A stretch of 64,000 nucleotides of DNA from Heracleum sosnowskyi (taxonomy: Eukaryota > Streptophyta > Magnoliopsida > Apiales > Apiaceae), in contig JAUIZM010000143.1 in assembly GCA_030848705.1 (NCBI GenBank), positions 62,001-126,000 of the forward strand, given 5' to 3'. How positions within the stretch are numbered: position 1 is the first letter of the stretch; every line of letters begins with the position of its first letter. Below the pieces are notes generated by a model that was given only the letters and a program-made list of their open reading frames with translations, was not told the origin of the DNA and made no database searches. This document shows, one piece after another, positions 1-11,087 of the stretch. Made by a program: the position numbers and the translations under genes.

Positions 1-2184
1 CTTTTTGGCCCAAAACTGGTTTCACTGGCATTTTCACGCGCTCAAAAAACTAGGTTCCGGACATTTTTCTTCCGATTTGTTTTGTCACGTGCTAAAATGG
101 AGGTACAAAATGGACGTACGGACCAAAAAACGCGAAATTTCATTTCCGGAAATGGGTTTTTTCGACCCCCGAAAATGGGAAAAAACCCACTTTTTTGCCC
201 AAAACTGGTTTCACTGGCATTTTCACGCGCTCAAAAAATGAGGTTCCGGACATTTTTCTTCCGATTTTTTTTGTCACGTGCTAAAATGGAGGTACAAAAT
301 GGACGTACGGACCAAAAAACGCGAAATTTCATTTCCGGAAATGGGTTTTTTCGACCCCCGAAAATGGGAAAAAACCCTCTTTTTGGCCCAAAACTGGTTT
401 CACTGGCATTTTCACGCGCTCAAAAAACGAGGTTCCGGACATTTTTCTTCCGATTTTTTTCGTCACGTGCTAAAATGGAGGTACAAAATGGACGTACGGA
501 CCAATAAACGCGAAATTTCATTTCCGGAAATGGGTTTTTTCGACCCCCGAAAATGGGAAAAAACCCACTTTTTGGCCCAAAACTGGTTTCACTGGCATTT
601 TCACGCGCTCAAAAAACGAGGTTCCGGACATTTTTCTTCCGATTTTTTTGTCACGTGCTAAAATGGAGGTACAAAATGGACGTACGGACCAAAAAACGCG
701 AAATTTCATTTCCGAAAATGTGTTTTTTCGACCCCCGAAAATGGAAAAAACCCACTTTTTGGCCCAAAACTAGTTTCACTGGCATTTTCACGCGCTCAAA
801 AAACGAGGTTCCGGACATTTTTCTTCCGATTTTTTTTGTCACGTGCTAAAATGGAGGTACAAAATGGACGTACGGACCAAAAAACGCGAAGTTTCATTTC
901 CGGAAATGGGTTTGTTCGACCCCCGAAAATGGGAAAAAACCCACTTTTTGGCCCAAAACTGGTTTCACTAGCATTTTCACGCGCTCAAAAAACGAGGTTC
1001 CGGACATTTTTCTGCCGATTTTTTTTGTCACGTGCTAAAATGGAGGTACAAAATGGACGTACGGACCAAAAAACGCGAAATTTCATTTCCGAAAATGTGT
1101 TTTTTCGACCCCCGAAAATGGGAAAAACCCACTTTTTGGCCTAAAACTGGTTTCACTGGCATTTTCACGCGCTCAAAAAACAAGGTTCCGGACATTTTTC
1201 TTCCGATTTTTTTTGTCACGTGCTAAAATGGAGGTACAAAATGGACGTACGGACCAAAAAACGCGAAGTTTCATTTCCGGAAATGGGTTTTTTCGACCCC
1301 CAAAAATGGGAAAAAACCCACTTTTTGGCCCAAAACTGGTTTCACTGGCATTTTCACGCGCTCAAAAAACGAGGTTCCGGAAATTTTTAGTCCGATTTTT
1401 TTTGTCACGTGCTAAAATGGAGGTACAAAATGGACGTACGGACCAAAAAACGCGACGTTTCATTTCCGGAAATGGGTTTTTTCGACCCCCGAAAATGGGA
1501 AAAAACCCACTTTTTGGCCCAAAACTGGTTTCAATGGCATTTTCATGCGCTCAAAAAACGAGGTTCCGGACATTTTTAGTCCGATTTTTTTTGTCACGTG
1601 CTAAAATGGAGGTACAAAATGGACGTACGGACCAAAAAACGCAAAATTTCATTTCCGGAAATGGGTTTTTTCGACCCCCGAAAATGGGAAAAAACCCATT
1701 TTTTTGCCCAAAACTGTTTTCACTGACATTTTCACGCGCTCAAAAAACGAGGTTCCGGACATTTTTCTTCCGATTTTTTTTGTCACGTGCTAAAATGGAG
1801 GTACAAAATGGACGTACGGACCAAAAAACGCGAAATTTCATTTCCGGAAATGGGTTTTTTCGACCCTCGAAAATGGGAAAAAACCCACTTTTTGGCCCAA
1901 AACTGGTTTCACTGGCATTTTCACGCGCTCAAAAAACTAGGTTCCGGACATTTTTCTTCCGATTTGTTTTATCACGTGCTAAAATGGAGGTACAAAATGG
2001 ACGTACGGACGAAAAAACGCGAAATTTCATTTCCGGAAATGGGTTTTTTCGACCCCCGAAAATGGGAAAAAACCCACTTTTTTGCCCAAAACTGGTTTCA
2101 CTGGCATTTTCACGCGCTCAAAAAATGAGGTTCCGGACATTTTTCTTCCGATTTTTTTTGTCACGTGCTAAATGGAGGTACAAA
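1..2184. repeat. 189-bp satellite array, left segment (about 11.5 monomers)
   Basis: Head-to-tail copies of a ~189-bp monomer; the same phase recurs at 1 and 379 (2 x 189). Each monomer carries CACGTG (86-91 in the first copy), a 13-bp tandem pair differing at one base (94-106 and 107-119), a perfect 14-bp palindrome CATTTCCGGAAATG (141-154), and inverted arms TGGGTTTTTT (153-162) and AAAAAACCCA (180-189). Monomer variants follow a fixed order and match the array at about 16083-18266 almost base for base (offset 16082-16083), including rare variants such as GGAAATTTTTAGTCCG. The last monomer has lost one A (CTAAATGG, about 2168-2175) and stops after ACAAAATG, where the Ty3 element begins. Open frames through it are a by-product of a period divisible by three and are not called as genes. 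Confidence 0.97.
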
Positions 2185-2644
2185 ATGAGGTTAGCGATTC
2201 GTGATGCTAAAGGTATCTCCATGGAAAGAATTAATGAGATTTGAAAAGAAAGGGAAGTCGAGCCCGAGATTCATTGGGCCATCTGAGATTTTAAAATGCG
2301 TCAGGAAGGTGGCCTACGAGCCAGCCTTACCCCCCAAACTTGTAGAATGGTCATAACGGGGTTCAGGTGTCAATGCTACGTTAGTATACTATAGATGCCC
2401 GGCATATGTTAGAGTACGAGCAGGTAGATATACAACCTGGTCTGACTTACAAAGAACAACCTGTGGAAATCACGGATAGAAAAGAGCAAGTGCTAAGTGA
2501 CGAGGTTGCCAAGCTAGTGAGAGGTTTGTGGAAAATCAAGAAGTGGAAGAATCCACTTGGGAGTTAGAAAGTGCAATGGGAGGGAATTACCCCCAGTCAT
2601 TCCTAAGCTGATTCCGGGACGGAATCCTTTTAAGGAGGAGAGAC
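2185..2644 (+). pseudogene. Ty3 integrase C-terminal/chromodomain-like remnant plus PPT (left, truncated copy)
   Basis: This 460-bp stretch duplicates 10628-11087. Translated pieces in changing frames resemble the C-terminal tail of Ty3 integrase and a chromodomain-like end; the clearest visible piece is VEESTWELESAM at about 2543-2578. Stops and frame changes break it throughout. It ends in the purine-rich tract AAGGAGGAGAGAC (2632-2644) directly before an LTR start. Its left edge is a junction with satellite sharing only ATG, so it looks like a truncation breakpoint and not an insertion end. Confidence 0.8.
2632..2644 (+). other. Polypurine tract of the upstream, truncated Ty3 unit
   Basis: AAGGAGGAGAGAC immediately precedes the LTR start TGTAATAACCC. 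A PPT belongs at the 3' end of an internal region, so its presence before the first LTR shows that another element unit once lay to the left. The same tract is at 11075-11087. Confidence 0.8.
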
Positions 2645-5504
2645 TGTAATAACCCGAATTTTTGGTAGAATTAAAACTTTTCTTATTATGATTAAGTGCA
2701 TCAGTGAATAGTGAATTTGGTGGATGAATAGTGATTTTGAGGATTAACAAAGTTTTTCATGCCACCTATGTACGAGACGTAGTATGGATATTCCGAAGTC
2801 ATATTAGTGATCTACGGAGTAAATAAGTGAATGCAAAGACGATCGGAATTCAGAAATTCCAAATTTTATTTTGGAATAGTATTTGACCGGGCAGCGAATT
2901 ATATATTATTATATTCAAGAAATGAGATATTAAAATTGAGGATTTGAGGATTTAATATTTTGGAATTTTATTATTTTATTAAAGTCGATTTAAGGATTCG
3001 ATTGTTGGAATGAATAGTGAATAGTTACTATTCACTGCGAGAATCGCGTAGAGTTTTATTCGCTCTTTTTGGAAAATATTTCGAATCGTTTCAAGAGGAA
3101 CAAGGCAACATCTACCGGATTAAATATAGACATGGAAGTAACATGTAACAAGATTAATTCGAGGAATGCAACATTTGGATCATCCATGTGAAAGGAAACG
3201 AACCAGTAAAGCGAACCAGTAAAACTACTTTATCTGGGCTAGTGCATGTGTGACATGTGTCGGAAGGAGAAGCAACCAAGGGTGATGACTCACCACTTTT
3301 GACATAAAAATCAGCATTATCTTCATTATTAACCAAAACAAAGAAAAGAAAAAGAAGAAGGAAAATTCGGAGAAAAAGAGAGAAGAAAAATGGGAGAGAA
3401 AGAATTGATCATAACTCGAGATTCTGTGGTCCGTTTTTGGCGTTCTACCACTCAAATCGAAGCTCTCGAGAAGGCCGTCGTAACCATGGTAAGCAATCAC
3501 CTCAACTCCGTGATTTACCCCTTCGATTCAGTGATTAACAGTTGGAGAAGATGATGAATAGTAACTTGTATCTTGTTTTGTTTTGTTTTGATATTGAGTT
3601 TGTGGCTTCCAAAGGTTGTATTAAGCAAGGATTTGAGGTTACATAAGGATTATAGCAGCAAGCAAGATTGGAGGAAGGTATAAACCTCTGCCCCTTTGAG
3701 TTATATGAGTTTTAATATGGTTTTGATGTTTATATAAAGTAAGAGCATGATTAAGTGATTATATGAATTGTTGGTTGAGTTTGGAGGATGGATTATGAAT
3801 TTGTTTCGATTATTCATGGAGGATTTGACTGAGTGGAGGGTGTATAAGGTGGATGGTGAGTTTGGGATTGTTTGGTATTGATTTGAGTGTGTTTTGAAAA
3901 TGGAAAACGTTAAGTTTTAAGCCGTCGTAATGCCCGATTCTCGTTAACTTTAAAACTGCATAGAATCCGAAAACTTAACTGCCTCTTTTGGTTCAGTGAT
4001 GAACATGAGTGTGTAGAGCTTTGTTTCTAGTTTACGTGAGCGCAAGAATCATGTCGTTACGATTTACGGTTTAAGAGAAAAGTGAGTTTTAGTAAACGTC
4101 GTTCGGAGGAACAACCCTTCTCTGTTCAGCAACTTTGAGGCTATATTTGGACCACTTCGGAGCCATATTAAAATGTGAAACTTTGAGGAATAATACTGCA
4201 GACAGTTAGGAAGGCTCACGAAAAAGATTCGGATTAAAACGATTATTTTTCGATTTTATAAAAATGTTTTAGTCGAGGTCGCGCAAGTGAAAACCACTGA
4301 AAACAAGACTTAGAAACCAAGGTTCCAAATGGTTAAGTATAACTTGGATTTGAGGATGGATTTCGAACCAAACTTATGATTTAAGTATTTGACGAATAAC
4401 ATGGACTTAGTGTGACGCTAGAGCGAGCAAGTAATGCCTTGGTTGTATTTCGCTTACGTGTTTAAGCATTGAGTTATAAGTGGTTTATCGAGGGGATTAA
4501 CCTTGTGTTTTCGTTTGACTTTGTCTAGATTGTCCGGCATCGTCGCGAACCCCTATCACTTCTCGAGCATCAGGCAAGTTTCTAAAAACCATATTTTGAA
4601 GTATGTATATACTAGATGCAAGTTATGTATGCATACTCGATCGTTCAGAGTATATTTATTTTGAAATATATGAAATATGTTGAATAAGTTTCAATCCATA
4701 TTTGCAAGTTTCCCAATATTGTGCTTCCTTATCAAAACCAGTATATCCTTGGTCTTGTTAATGATATTAAATCCTGCTCGTGCGATAACCAAAATCCCAT
4801 GACCTTATAATACGGTTGATGGGTGGTGATGCTTTTAAGATCCTACGCCTTGAATTATATGGTGTATATGTTTATAAACTTTTCGTATGGTGGAAGGGGA
4901 CTTTATATCATAAGGTAGGTATTTGTGTACTGGAATAAGAAAGGCTCAGAGGGTAGAGCATGTATTGAGTTTATAACTTAGCCAGCGTATCGGGGTTATT
5001 TTGTAAGGTATATTTTCGAAAACCCGGACAGAGCTTTTTAGAAAGATTTTCGCAATAATTAACCTAAAGGCAACATCACCAATAAACCAGTGTTTATTTA
5101 ATTAGTAAATACTTCTGGAAGCATTTACGGATTAAATAAGCCTTATTCGTCTAATTAAATTTGTTTACTTAGATGAATATCATTTTCAAAATGTTTTCTT
5201 AAAATCGCTTTGTTCCGGAATGATAACAAAGATATCGGGTAACTGTTATTCGAGGGTTAATTATTTTATTTAAAGAATATTATTTATATTCATTTGAGGA
5301 TTATTGACTTTAAGAATATTATTTATTAATATTCATTTTAAGAATATTATTTATTAATATTCATTTGAGGATTATCGACTTACAGAATATTATTTATATT
5401 CATTTGAGGATATTGACTTTAAGAATATTATCGTACATATTCATCTGGGGATTATGTAATGAATAGTATGTGTGAATATTCATTTGAAAGTTATTTAATT
5501 GTTT

Positions 5505-5704
5505 AATGAATATTACCTTTGAATATTCATTCGAGGATTGATTAATTATTTAATGAATATTATTTTCGAATATTCATTTGAAATTTATTTATTTAATGAA
5601 TATTACTTTTGAATATTCATTTGAGACTTAATTATTTAATGAATATTATTTTCGAATATTCATTTGAAATTTATTGATTAATGAATATTATTTTGAATAT
5701 TCAT
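5505..5704. repeat. Five tandem hairpins in the 5' LTR
   Basis: Five inverted repeats with 10-bp perfect arms AATGAATATT / AATATTCATT lie in a row: 5505-5531, 5552-5578, 5595-5621, 5638-5664 and 5680-5704. Loops are 5-7 bp and start-to-start spacing is 42-47 bp. Diverged relatives extend left to about 5260. The copies in the other LTR are at +8443. Confidence 0.9.
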
Positions 5705-6875
5705 TTGAGGCTTAATTATTTAATAAATATTATTAAGTATTTGTAAATCAAAAAGAGGTTCCCAAAACAATGTTTTCCATTTAAATCCGTCTCTTAAGAG
5801 GATTTAAATGTTCGCTCAACCATCAAAAATACGGGAAACCTGATTTAAGTGACTACTACTCTTTTTAAACTCTCAATTCAAAAACTGTAAAGGGACAGAT
5901 ATTTTCTTGGAGCAATTTAATTGCTGCCAGTCTAATGTTGTGTTACCACCTCAATGATCGAGGGGTAAATTCATGGAACAAGTCGATATCCATTAACAAG
6001 CATAGCTTGGGAAATATTGGAGAATCTTCCTTTCCAACCTAGATATAACTACTTAGTGGAGTCGTATCAACAAGTGTTACACTTGGGGAAAGGAGGACGA
6101 TCTTTACGTTTCAGAGTCATGGATTTCATCTGAACTAGGAGTGGTGTAAGTGGTCAAGTTGCGTGGGCCCATCCAACTTTTATATTGCCCCAAATGGGCC
6201 GGGAGGTCATAGTAAGGCGGTAGACAATGTCAGGCCGTCGTGATACTTCCATCTACATGTAGAAAACTATTTGAGCGGTGCGACCTGCTACTGATCATAG
6301 TAAGGTTAGGCACAGCGGACGCGGTAGCAACTCCAGTATTGGTTCATCATCCAATTTGGATATTCCTGCAACATGTATTGGGGTGAAGAACCAATCATGT
6401 TGGTAGGGGGTCGAAAAGTGTTTGGAAATGAAGTGACAATAAATTCATGCAACTTCATCTTTTATTTATGAGTTATGACTCTGTGGATACCTTACATAAC
6501 ATGAGTTATGGTAAGGGAGTTGTTTATACTGAATCACCTTATAACTTCATCTTTTAAGTTATATGTTGATATTCTGCATATATAGCAGATATTTTTCGGA
6601 AAGGTTATATTTGGTTTACTTTGAAACCTCATCGTTTATACTAGAACTTTGTTCATAATATAGCCAAAGTTTGCAGAAATATTATGAAATTGATATTTGA
6701 AATACAACAATGGTATTATTTTTGGGATTACATTCCGATAAGGATGTAATTTAAGTATCGAGATATTTTGACAAATTATTGTCTTATACCCGCTTTATTT
6801 CTGGGTTGAATTAAAGGCAGAATTATGCCATACTTTCATTTCCTTGCTGAGCTATCGCTCACTCTTGCTATTGTT

Positions 6876-6890
6876 TTATATATATTATAT
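6876..6890 (+). promoter_or_regulatory. Candidate TATA region of the Ty3 5' LTR
   Basis: An uninterrupted A/T stretch containing TATATATATTATAT lies about 250 bp before an AATAAA signal and 435 bp before the PBS, which fits a U3 core promoter. The LTR holds many other AT-rich runs, so this is positional inference. Confidence 0.45.
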
Positions 6891-7132
6891 AGCAGCGAAG
6901 CAGGATGCCAATGGGACGGCACATACCCCGCAAGGCGTTTTCATAAACAGTTTCTAGCAGTGATCCCGAGAGTAGTACGAACCAATCGAATCAGGCTACA
7001 GCTTTCGGTATTCGACTTATGTATATACATGAATGGTATTAGAGGATTGTAAGCATCAGAAGACTAAGTTGGTAATGTAACATTACTTAGAAATTGTATC
7101 AGTGACAGATTCAAAAGACATTTGGGTATTGT

Positions 7133-7138
7133 AATAAA
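7133..7138 (+). terminator. Candidate polyadenylation signal, Ty3 5' LTR
   Basis: AATAAA lies 186 bp before the LTR end and downstream of the TATA-like stretch, the expected order for the R region. The equivalent in the 3' LTR is 15576-15581. Confidence 0.5.
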
Positions 7139-7328
7139 AATTATTTATTCCGCAGTTGTTGTATTGTGTCGTTTCTGAGACTCTAACCTGTGTGTGTGTG
7201 TGAGACGTATGTTGTGGGGTCATGAGCAGGTGAATTATGAATGGTGTGAGTAATACAGGTAAGGCAAGGAGTACATGGATCGTGACTACCCTAAATCCCT
7301 GACCCCGGATTTGGGGCTGTTACAGAAA

Positions 7329-7340
7329 TGGTATCAGAGC
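7329..7340 (+). other. Ty3 primer-binding site (initiator tRNA-Met)
   Basis: TGGTATCAGAGC, complementary to the 3' end of plant initiator tRNA-Met, starts 5 bp after the LTR terminus. This fixes the strand and the 5' LTR boundary. Confidence 0.93.
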
Positions 7341-10300
7341 GTTAGGTTACAGTCCTCAGAAACGATAGGAGATCGAGTCTTACAATACCCTTAAGAATGA
7401 TAAGAACATCTAGAGCCTAAATTGAGTTCGTAGTCGGGTTAGAGGACACGACCCTGACTGTTTAAGATGAAGCCCGAGAGGGGACTTCTTCTGGGAAACC
7501 GTACTTAGGACTTCATGATTAGTCACCTCGATTCGTAGGAGTTATAGATTGATGGGATTCTGAGATACCAGACCCCGAGGCCTTCGAGTAGGCAATTGAT
7601 GATGCGTTCCTTGAAATGGACGGAGACCCGATAAAGGAAGATCCATAGGAGGATCTAGAGGAAGACCCCATGGTGGGTCAAGGAAAGAATCTTGTAGAGA
7701 ACGTGTTGATTGATAAAGATGTAGTATGTTACTTGAGGTCGTATAATAGGACCAGACGAACCTTCAAAGGACAAATAAGTGACGAAACGAGAGTTTTAAG
7801 GATCGTTCATGATTCATCAAGAGATATGACAAAGAAAATGGAGTAGAGTCTCCAAAGCAGAAGAGGTGGAGGCAGTACAGCCAGTATCAGTGGATTGATT
7901 CGACTTGAACGAAACCTGTTACCCGTAGTCGGTTATAGTTGCCCATAAGGAGGCGGCATACGTAAGAACCAAGATGTTCAGATTTTCACGAACGATTAAG
8001 GGTACTTAGTTGCCTAGAATAGTGTAAGGAATTGTTTTGGGCTATGAGATTTCAATCCCCCACGACCAGCGATTCCACTGGAAATAGTGTCTATTACATC
8101 ATTGAGGGATTTTATTATCTCAAGGAAAATTTTGTGTATAAAGATGATTGAAATAGAGACCGAATTTAAGTTTGTAGTTTGTAACGATCCTCCGGAGTAC
8201 CGCCCAGTCGACATGTGGAATTGTCATTGCTATGGGCGACAACGGTATCGAAGTCTTCTTATAGAACAGAACGCTTACTTGAGATGTTTGCGCCTAGTCG
8301 AATAGAATTCCCTGCGATTGCAAAGGTCGATGGTTGGATCCTTAGCGACTATTATAAGTTGGCAATGACGTAAGTATCAAACACCTTAGGGCGCGTGGAA
8401 AAGAAAAGCTTTGGAATTGAACGATTATCCATTAGAGGAGCCGACATAAAAGGCATCCGCAGAGACCTTGGTAGTACCCTCCCCCTTTGCAGATTATGTG
8501 GGATATTTCCCCAATCTATGATCTATCTTGACCTCTTTCCAAGAAAGAATTCTGATAAAGGGTATATTCCCTCTTCGAAGTTATTTTATAACACTTGTGT
8601 TAAATCATAATTAATTTCAATTGTGTTAGAGGCTGTCACGATGCCTACTTTCCGGTTTTCGAAGCCCTGTCAAATGATGTTATTTAAGCTTTCACTTTTC
8701 TTCAAATAATGAATGACCCCATGGTGATACCTCACCACTTGTTTGTTAAGTACCAGTATCTTTTTGGTTATTCTTTTCTTTGTATTTTCTTTGGAAACCG
8801 CACCTTTGGAATCTGTTCAATTTTAATTCAAGGTGTTCCTTTGAGAAATATTGTCGAGAGGCGATAATCATTAAATTGATCTCGAATTGCTTTCATACTT
8901 TTCAACTTCCACTGAGACGAACAACCCTATACTTTTAGGGGCTACAAGGACTATCTGTCTATGTGATAGAAGTCTGATGGGACGCCATCACTTGTAAGTT
9001 GTGAAATACAAGAAGGCTAATTACCTTTAGTAATGTCTCAATCGAGGCACGCAACGTTGAGTTCTTACGATCATGTTGATCTCTCGGTAAATTCTCTTAC
9101 CTCCAATAAGGTTACCTTAAAACTCATAACCTTATGATCACCAGTGTGTGACCTTTTCCTTGATATGGGAGCTGTCTTTTCAAGGCCCCATGAATTTTGG
9201 TTATCCTCATTGAATTCTAAGGGGAGGCGAACCAGGTCAAATAAGTCAAAATTCGCTGATAGGAATTAGATTCGCAACGAAATCGCCTATGACAGGAGCG
9301 AATCCCTAAGACGAATAGAATGTTAATGACATATCAATGAATTGGTTTATTCTCCCAAGGATATTATGATAATGGAAAGGGGATCAAGTGATATATGTGA
9401 AAGGAATAGTGATGTGTCGTGTACTCCAGTGACAACGGTGTTAGATAGATGCCATATAGTGGAATTGAGATTTTGGAGGAGTTGTTTACGAATGGACACT
9501 ACCTCTGGGTTAGCAAGATAAGTACTGGCGATAGAGTCAGAGGGAGCTGGTATTGTGACTTGGGGAGAAGTTGACATTATAATAAGGACGGGTGGGTTGA
9601 CACCCAATGGAGCCCAGACTGATTGTAAGAGAGAGAGAGTAATAAATAAAGGATGGAAACAGATTCAGAGATTCTTGAATATAGTTTAGACTAAGAAGCT
9701 ATTACGCCAGAGATCCGAGGCTTAATTAGCTCTTATGGTGGACGCCAAGAAAAGAGATACCAAGTAAAAAGGGAACTACAATGGTTTTGGGAGATTGTAC
9801 AAGGTTTTAATGAGCTACCAGATATCGATTTGGATGACATGAGAATGAATACCGAGTATTCCGAGTATAGTGGGAATGAAAGAGTTAGAGACTCAGTTAT
9901 AAGAATTGTTGTATAAGGGTATGATAAGGCCCAGTGTATCACCGTGGGAAACCCCGGTGTTGTTCGTAAGAGAGAAAGATGTTAGCACAAGATTATGCAT
10001 CGAACCTCGAGAGTTGAATGAGTTCGACCTGGAGGATAGGTACCCTTGTAAATGATTGTTTGATCAGCGGAAAAACGCTGTGCATTTCCAAATTTATTCA
10101 AGAACTGGATACCACCAGTTGGAAGTTAAATCCGAGGATGTACCCAAGACTGCGATTCGTACGAGGAATAGACACTTTGAGATTTTAGCGAAGTTATTTT
10201 GGGTTGACTAATGCACCCACAAATTTTGATGGAATGTAATGAAGTGGCGTTGAGTTATCCGTGATAGTAGATAACATGAGATGGAGAAATGGCTAAAATT

Positions 10301-11074
10301 TACCTAAAATTGACTGTGAGATACATTACCATCCGGGGAAGGCCAATGTGGTGGCCGATACCCTTGATTAAAATGAGACAGAGATGGATTCCGAATAATC
10401 GGGAATTAAAGGATGAGATTTTACACAGAACCAAGTTAGTCCAACAAACTAGAAAGACAAAAGATTTCACCAACAAGCGGCTAGTGACAACCAAGACAGA
10501 CAGAGAAAGTATGCGGACTAAGCCCGCGAGTATAGAAATAGTACTGCTATTGATAAGCTAAATGGCAAGTTGATGAATGACAATCAAGTTTATGCTGGTG
10601 TATTTCTGTACAAACAAGATAGAGAATATGAGGTTAGCGATTCGTGATGCTAAAGGTATCTCCATGGAAAGAATTAATGAGATTTGAAAAGAAAGGGAAG
10701 TCGAGCCCGAGATTCATTGGGCCATCTGAGATTTTAAAATGCGTCAGGAAGGTGGCCTACGAGCCAGCCTTACCCCCCAAACTTGTAGAATGGTCATAAC
10801 GGGGTTCAGGTGTCAATGCTACGTTAGTATACTATAGATGCCCGGCATATGTTAGAGTACGAGCAGGTAGATATACAACCTGGTCTGACTTACAAAGAAC
10901 AACCTGTGGAAATCACGGATAGAAAAGAGCAAGTGCTAAGTGACGAGGTTGCCAAGCTAGTGAGAGGTTTGTGGAAAATCAAGAAGTGGAAGAATCCACT
11001 TGGGAGTTAGAAAGTGCAATGGGAGGGAATTACCCCCAGTCATTCCTAAGCTGATTCCGGGACGGAATCCTTTT
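7341..11074 (+). pseudogene. Degenerate Ty3 gag-pol internal region with large deletions
   Basis: No frame is open beyond about 90 codons in 3.7 kb. Recognisable fragments, in order: a possible ruined Gag zinc knuckle near 7931-7975; an N-terminal reverse-transcriptase stretch (RPSVSPWETPVLFVR near 9922-9968, then LCIEPRELN near 9993-10019); YFGLTNAPTNF near 10195-10227; the RNase H end HYHPGKANVVAD at 10324-10359; an integrase fragment near 10490-10530; and the C-terminal piece duplicated at 2185. The YVDD box, the RNase H catalytic core and the integrase DDE core are absent, because fragments that should be hundreds of codons apart are almost adjacent. I could not assign 7341-7930 or 7980-9730; these are probably gag/protease remnants. 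The order is that of Ty3 (RT-RNase H-integrase). The unit cannot encode its own proteins. Confidence 0.85.
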
Positions 11075-11087
11075 AAGGAGGAGAGAC
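11075..11087 (+). other. Ty3 polypurine tract
   Basis: AAGGAGGAGAGAC directly abuts the 3' LTR start and would prime plus-strand synthesis. Confidence 0.85.

Larger units (their letters stand above)
2645..7324 (+). repeat. Ty3 element 5' LTR (4680 bp)
   Basis: Begins TGTAATAACCC and ends GGGGCTGTTACA, imperfect terminal inverted repeats typical of plant Ty3 LTRs. It contains an AT-rich block with five hairpins (5505-5704), a TATA-rich stretch (about 6876-6890), an AATAAA signal (7133-7138) and a short GT run near 7190-7201. This suggests U3 up to about 6910, R to about 7160, then U5 (inference). Small open frames inside (for example 2514-2750, 3225-3500 and 6825-7052) show no recognisable protein and recur identically in the other LTR; I treat them as chance. 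4.7 kb is long for an LTR. Confidence 0.92.

Noticed and set aside
2514..7052. Small ORFs in the Ty3 LTR (78, 60, 91 and 75 aa) and their copies at +8443
   Set aside because: No recognisable domain. Their identity in the two LTRs reflects LTR identity, not conservation of a protein.
2185..7324. The full 5140-bp direct repeat as one giant LTR
   Set aside because: The canonical TG...CA termini with TGTAATAACCC, the preceding purine tract and the PBS place the LTR start at 2645. The extra 460 bp resembles integrase tail sequence.
10289..10561. 90-aa ORF in the Ty3 internal region as a gene
   Set aside because: It overlaps, out of frame, the ruined RNase H/integrase fragments, so it is a chance open frame in a pseudogene.
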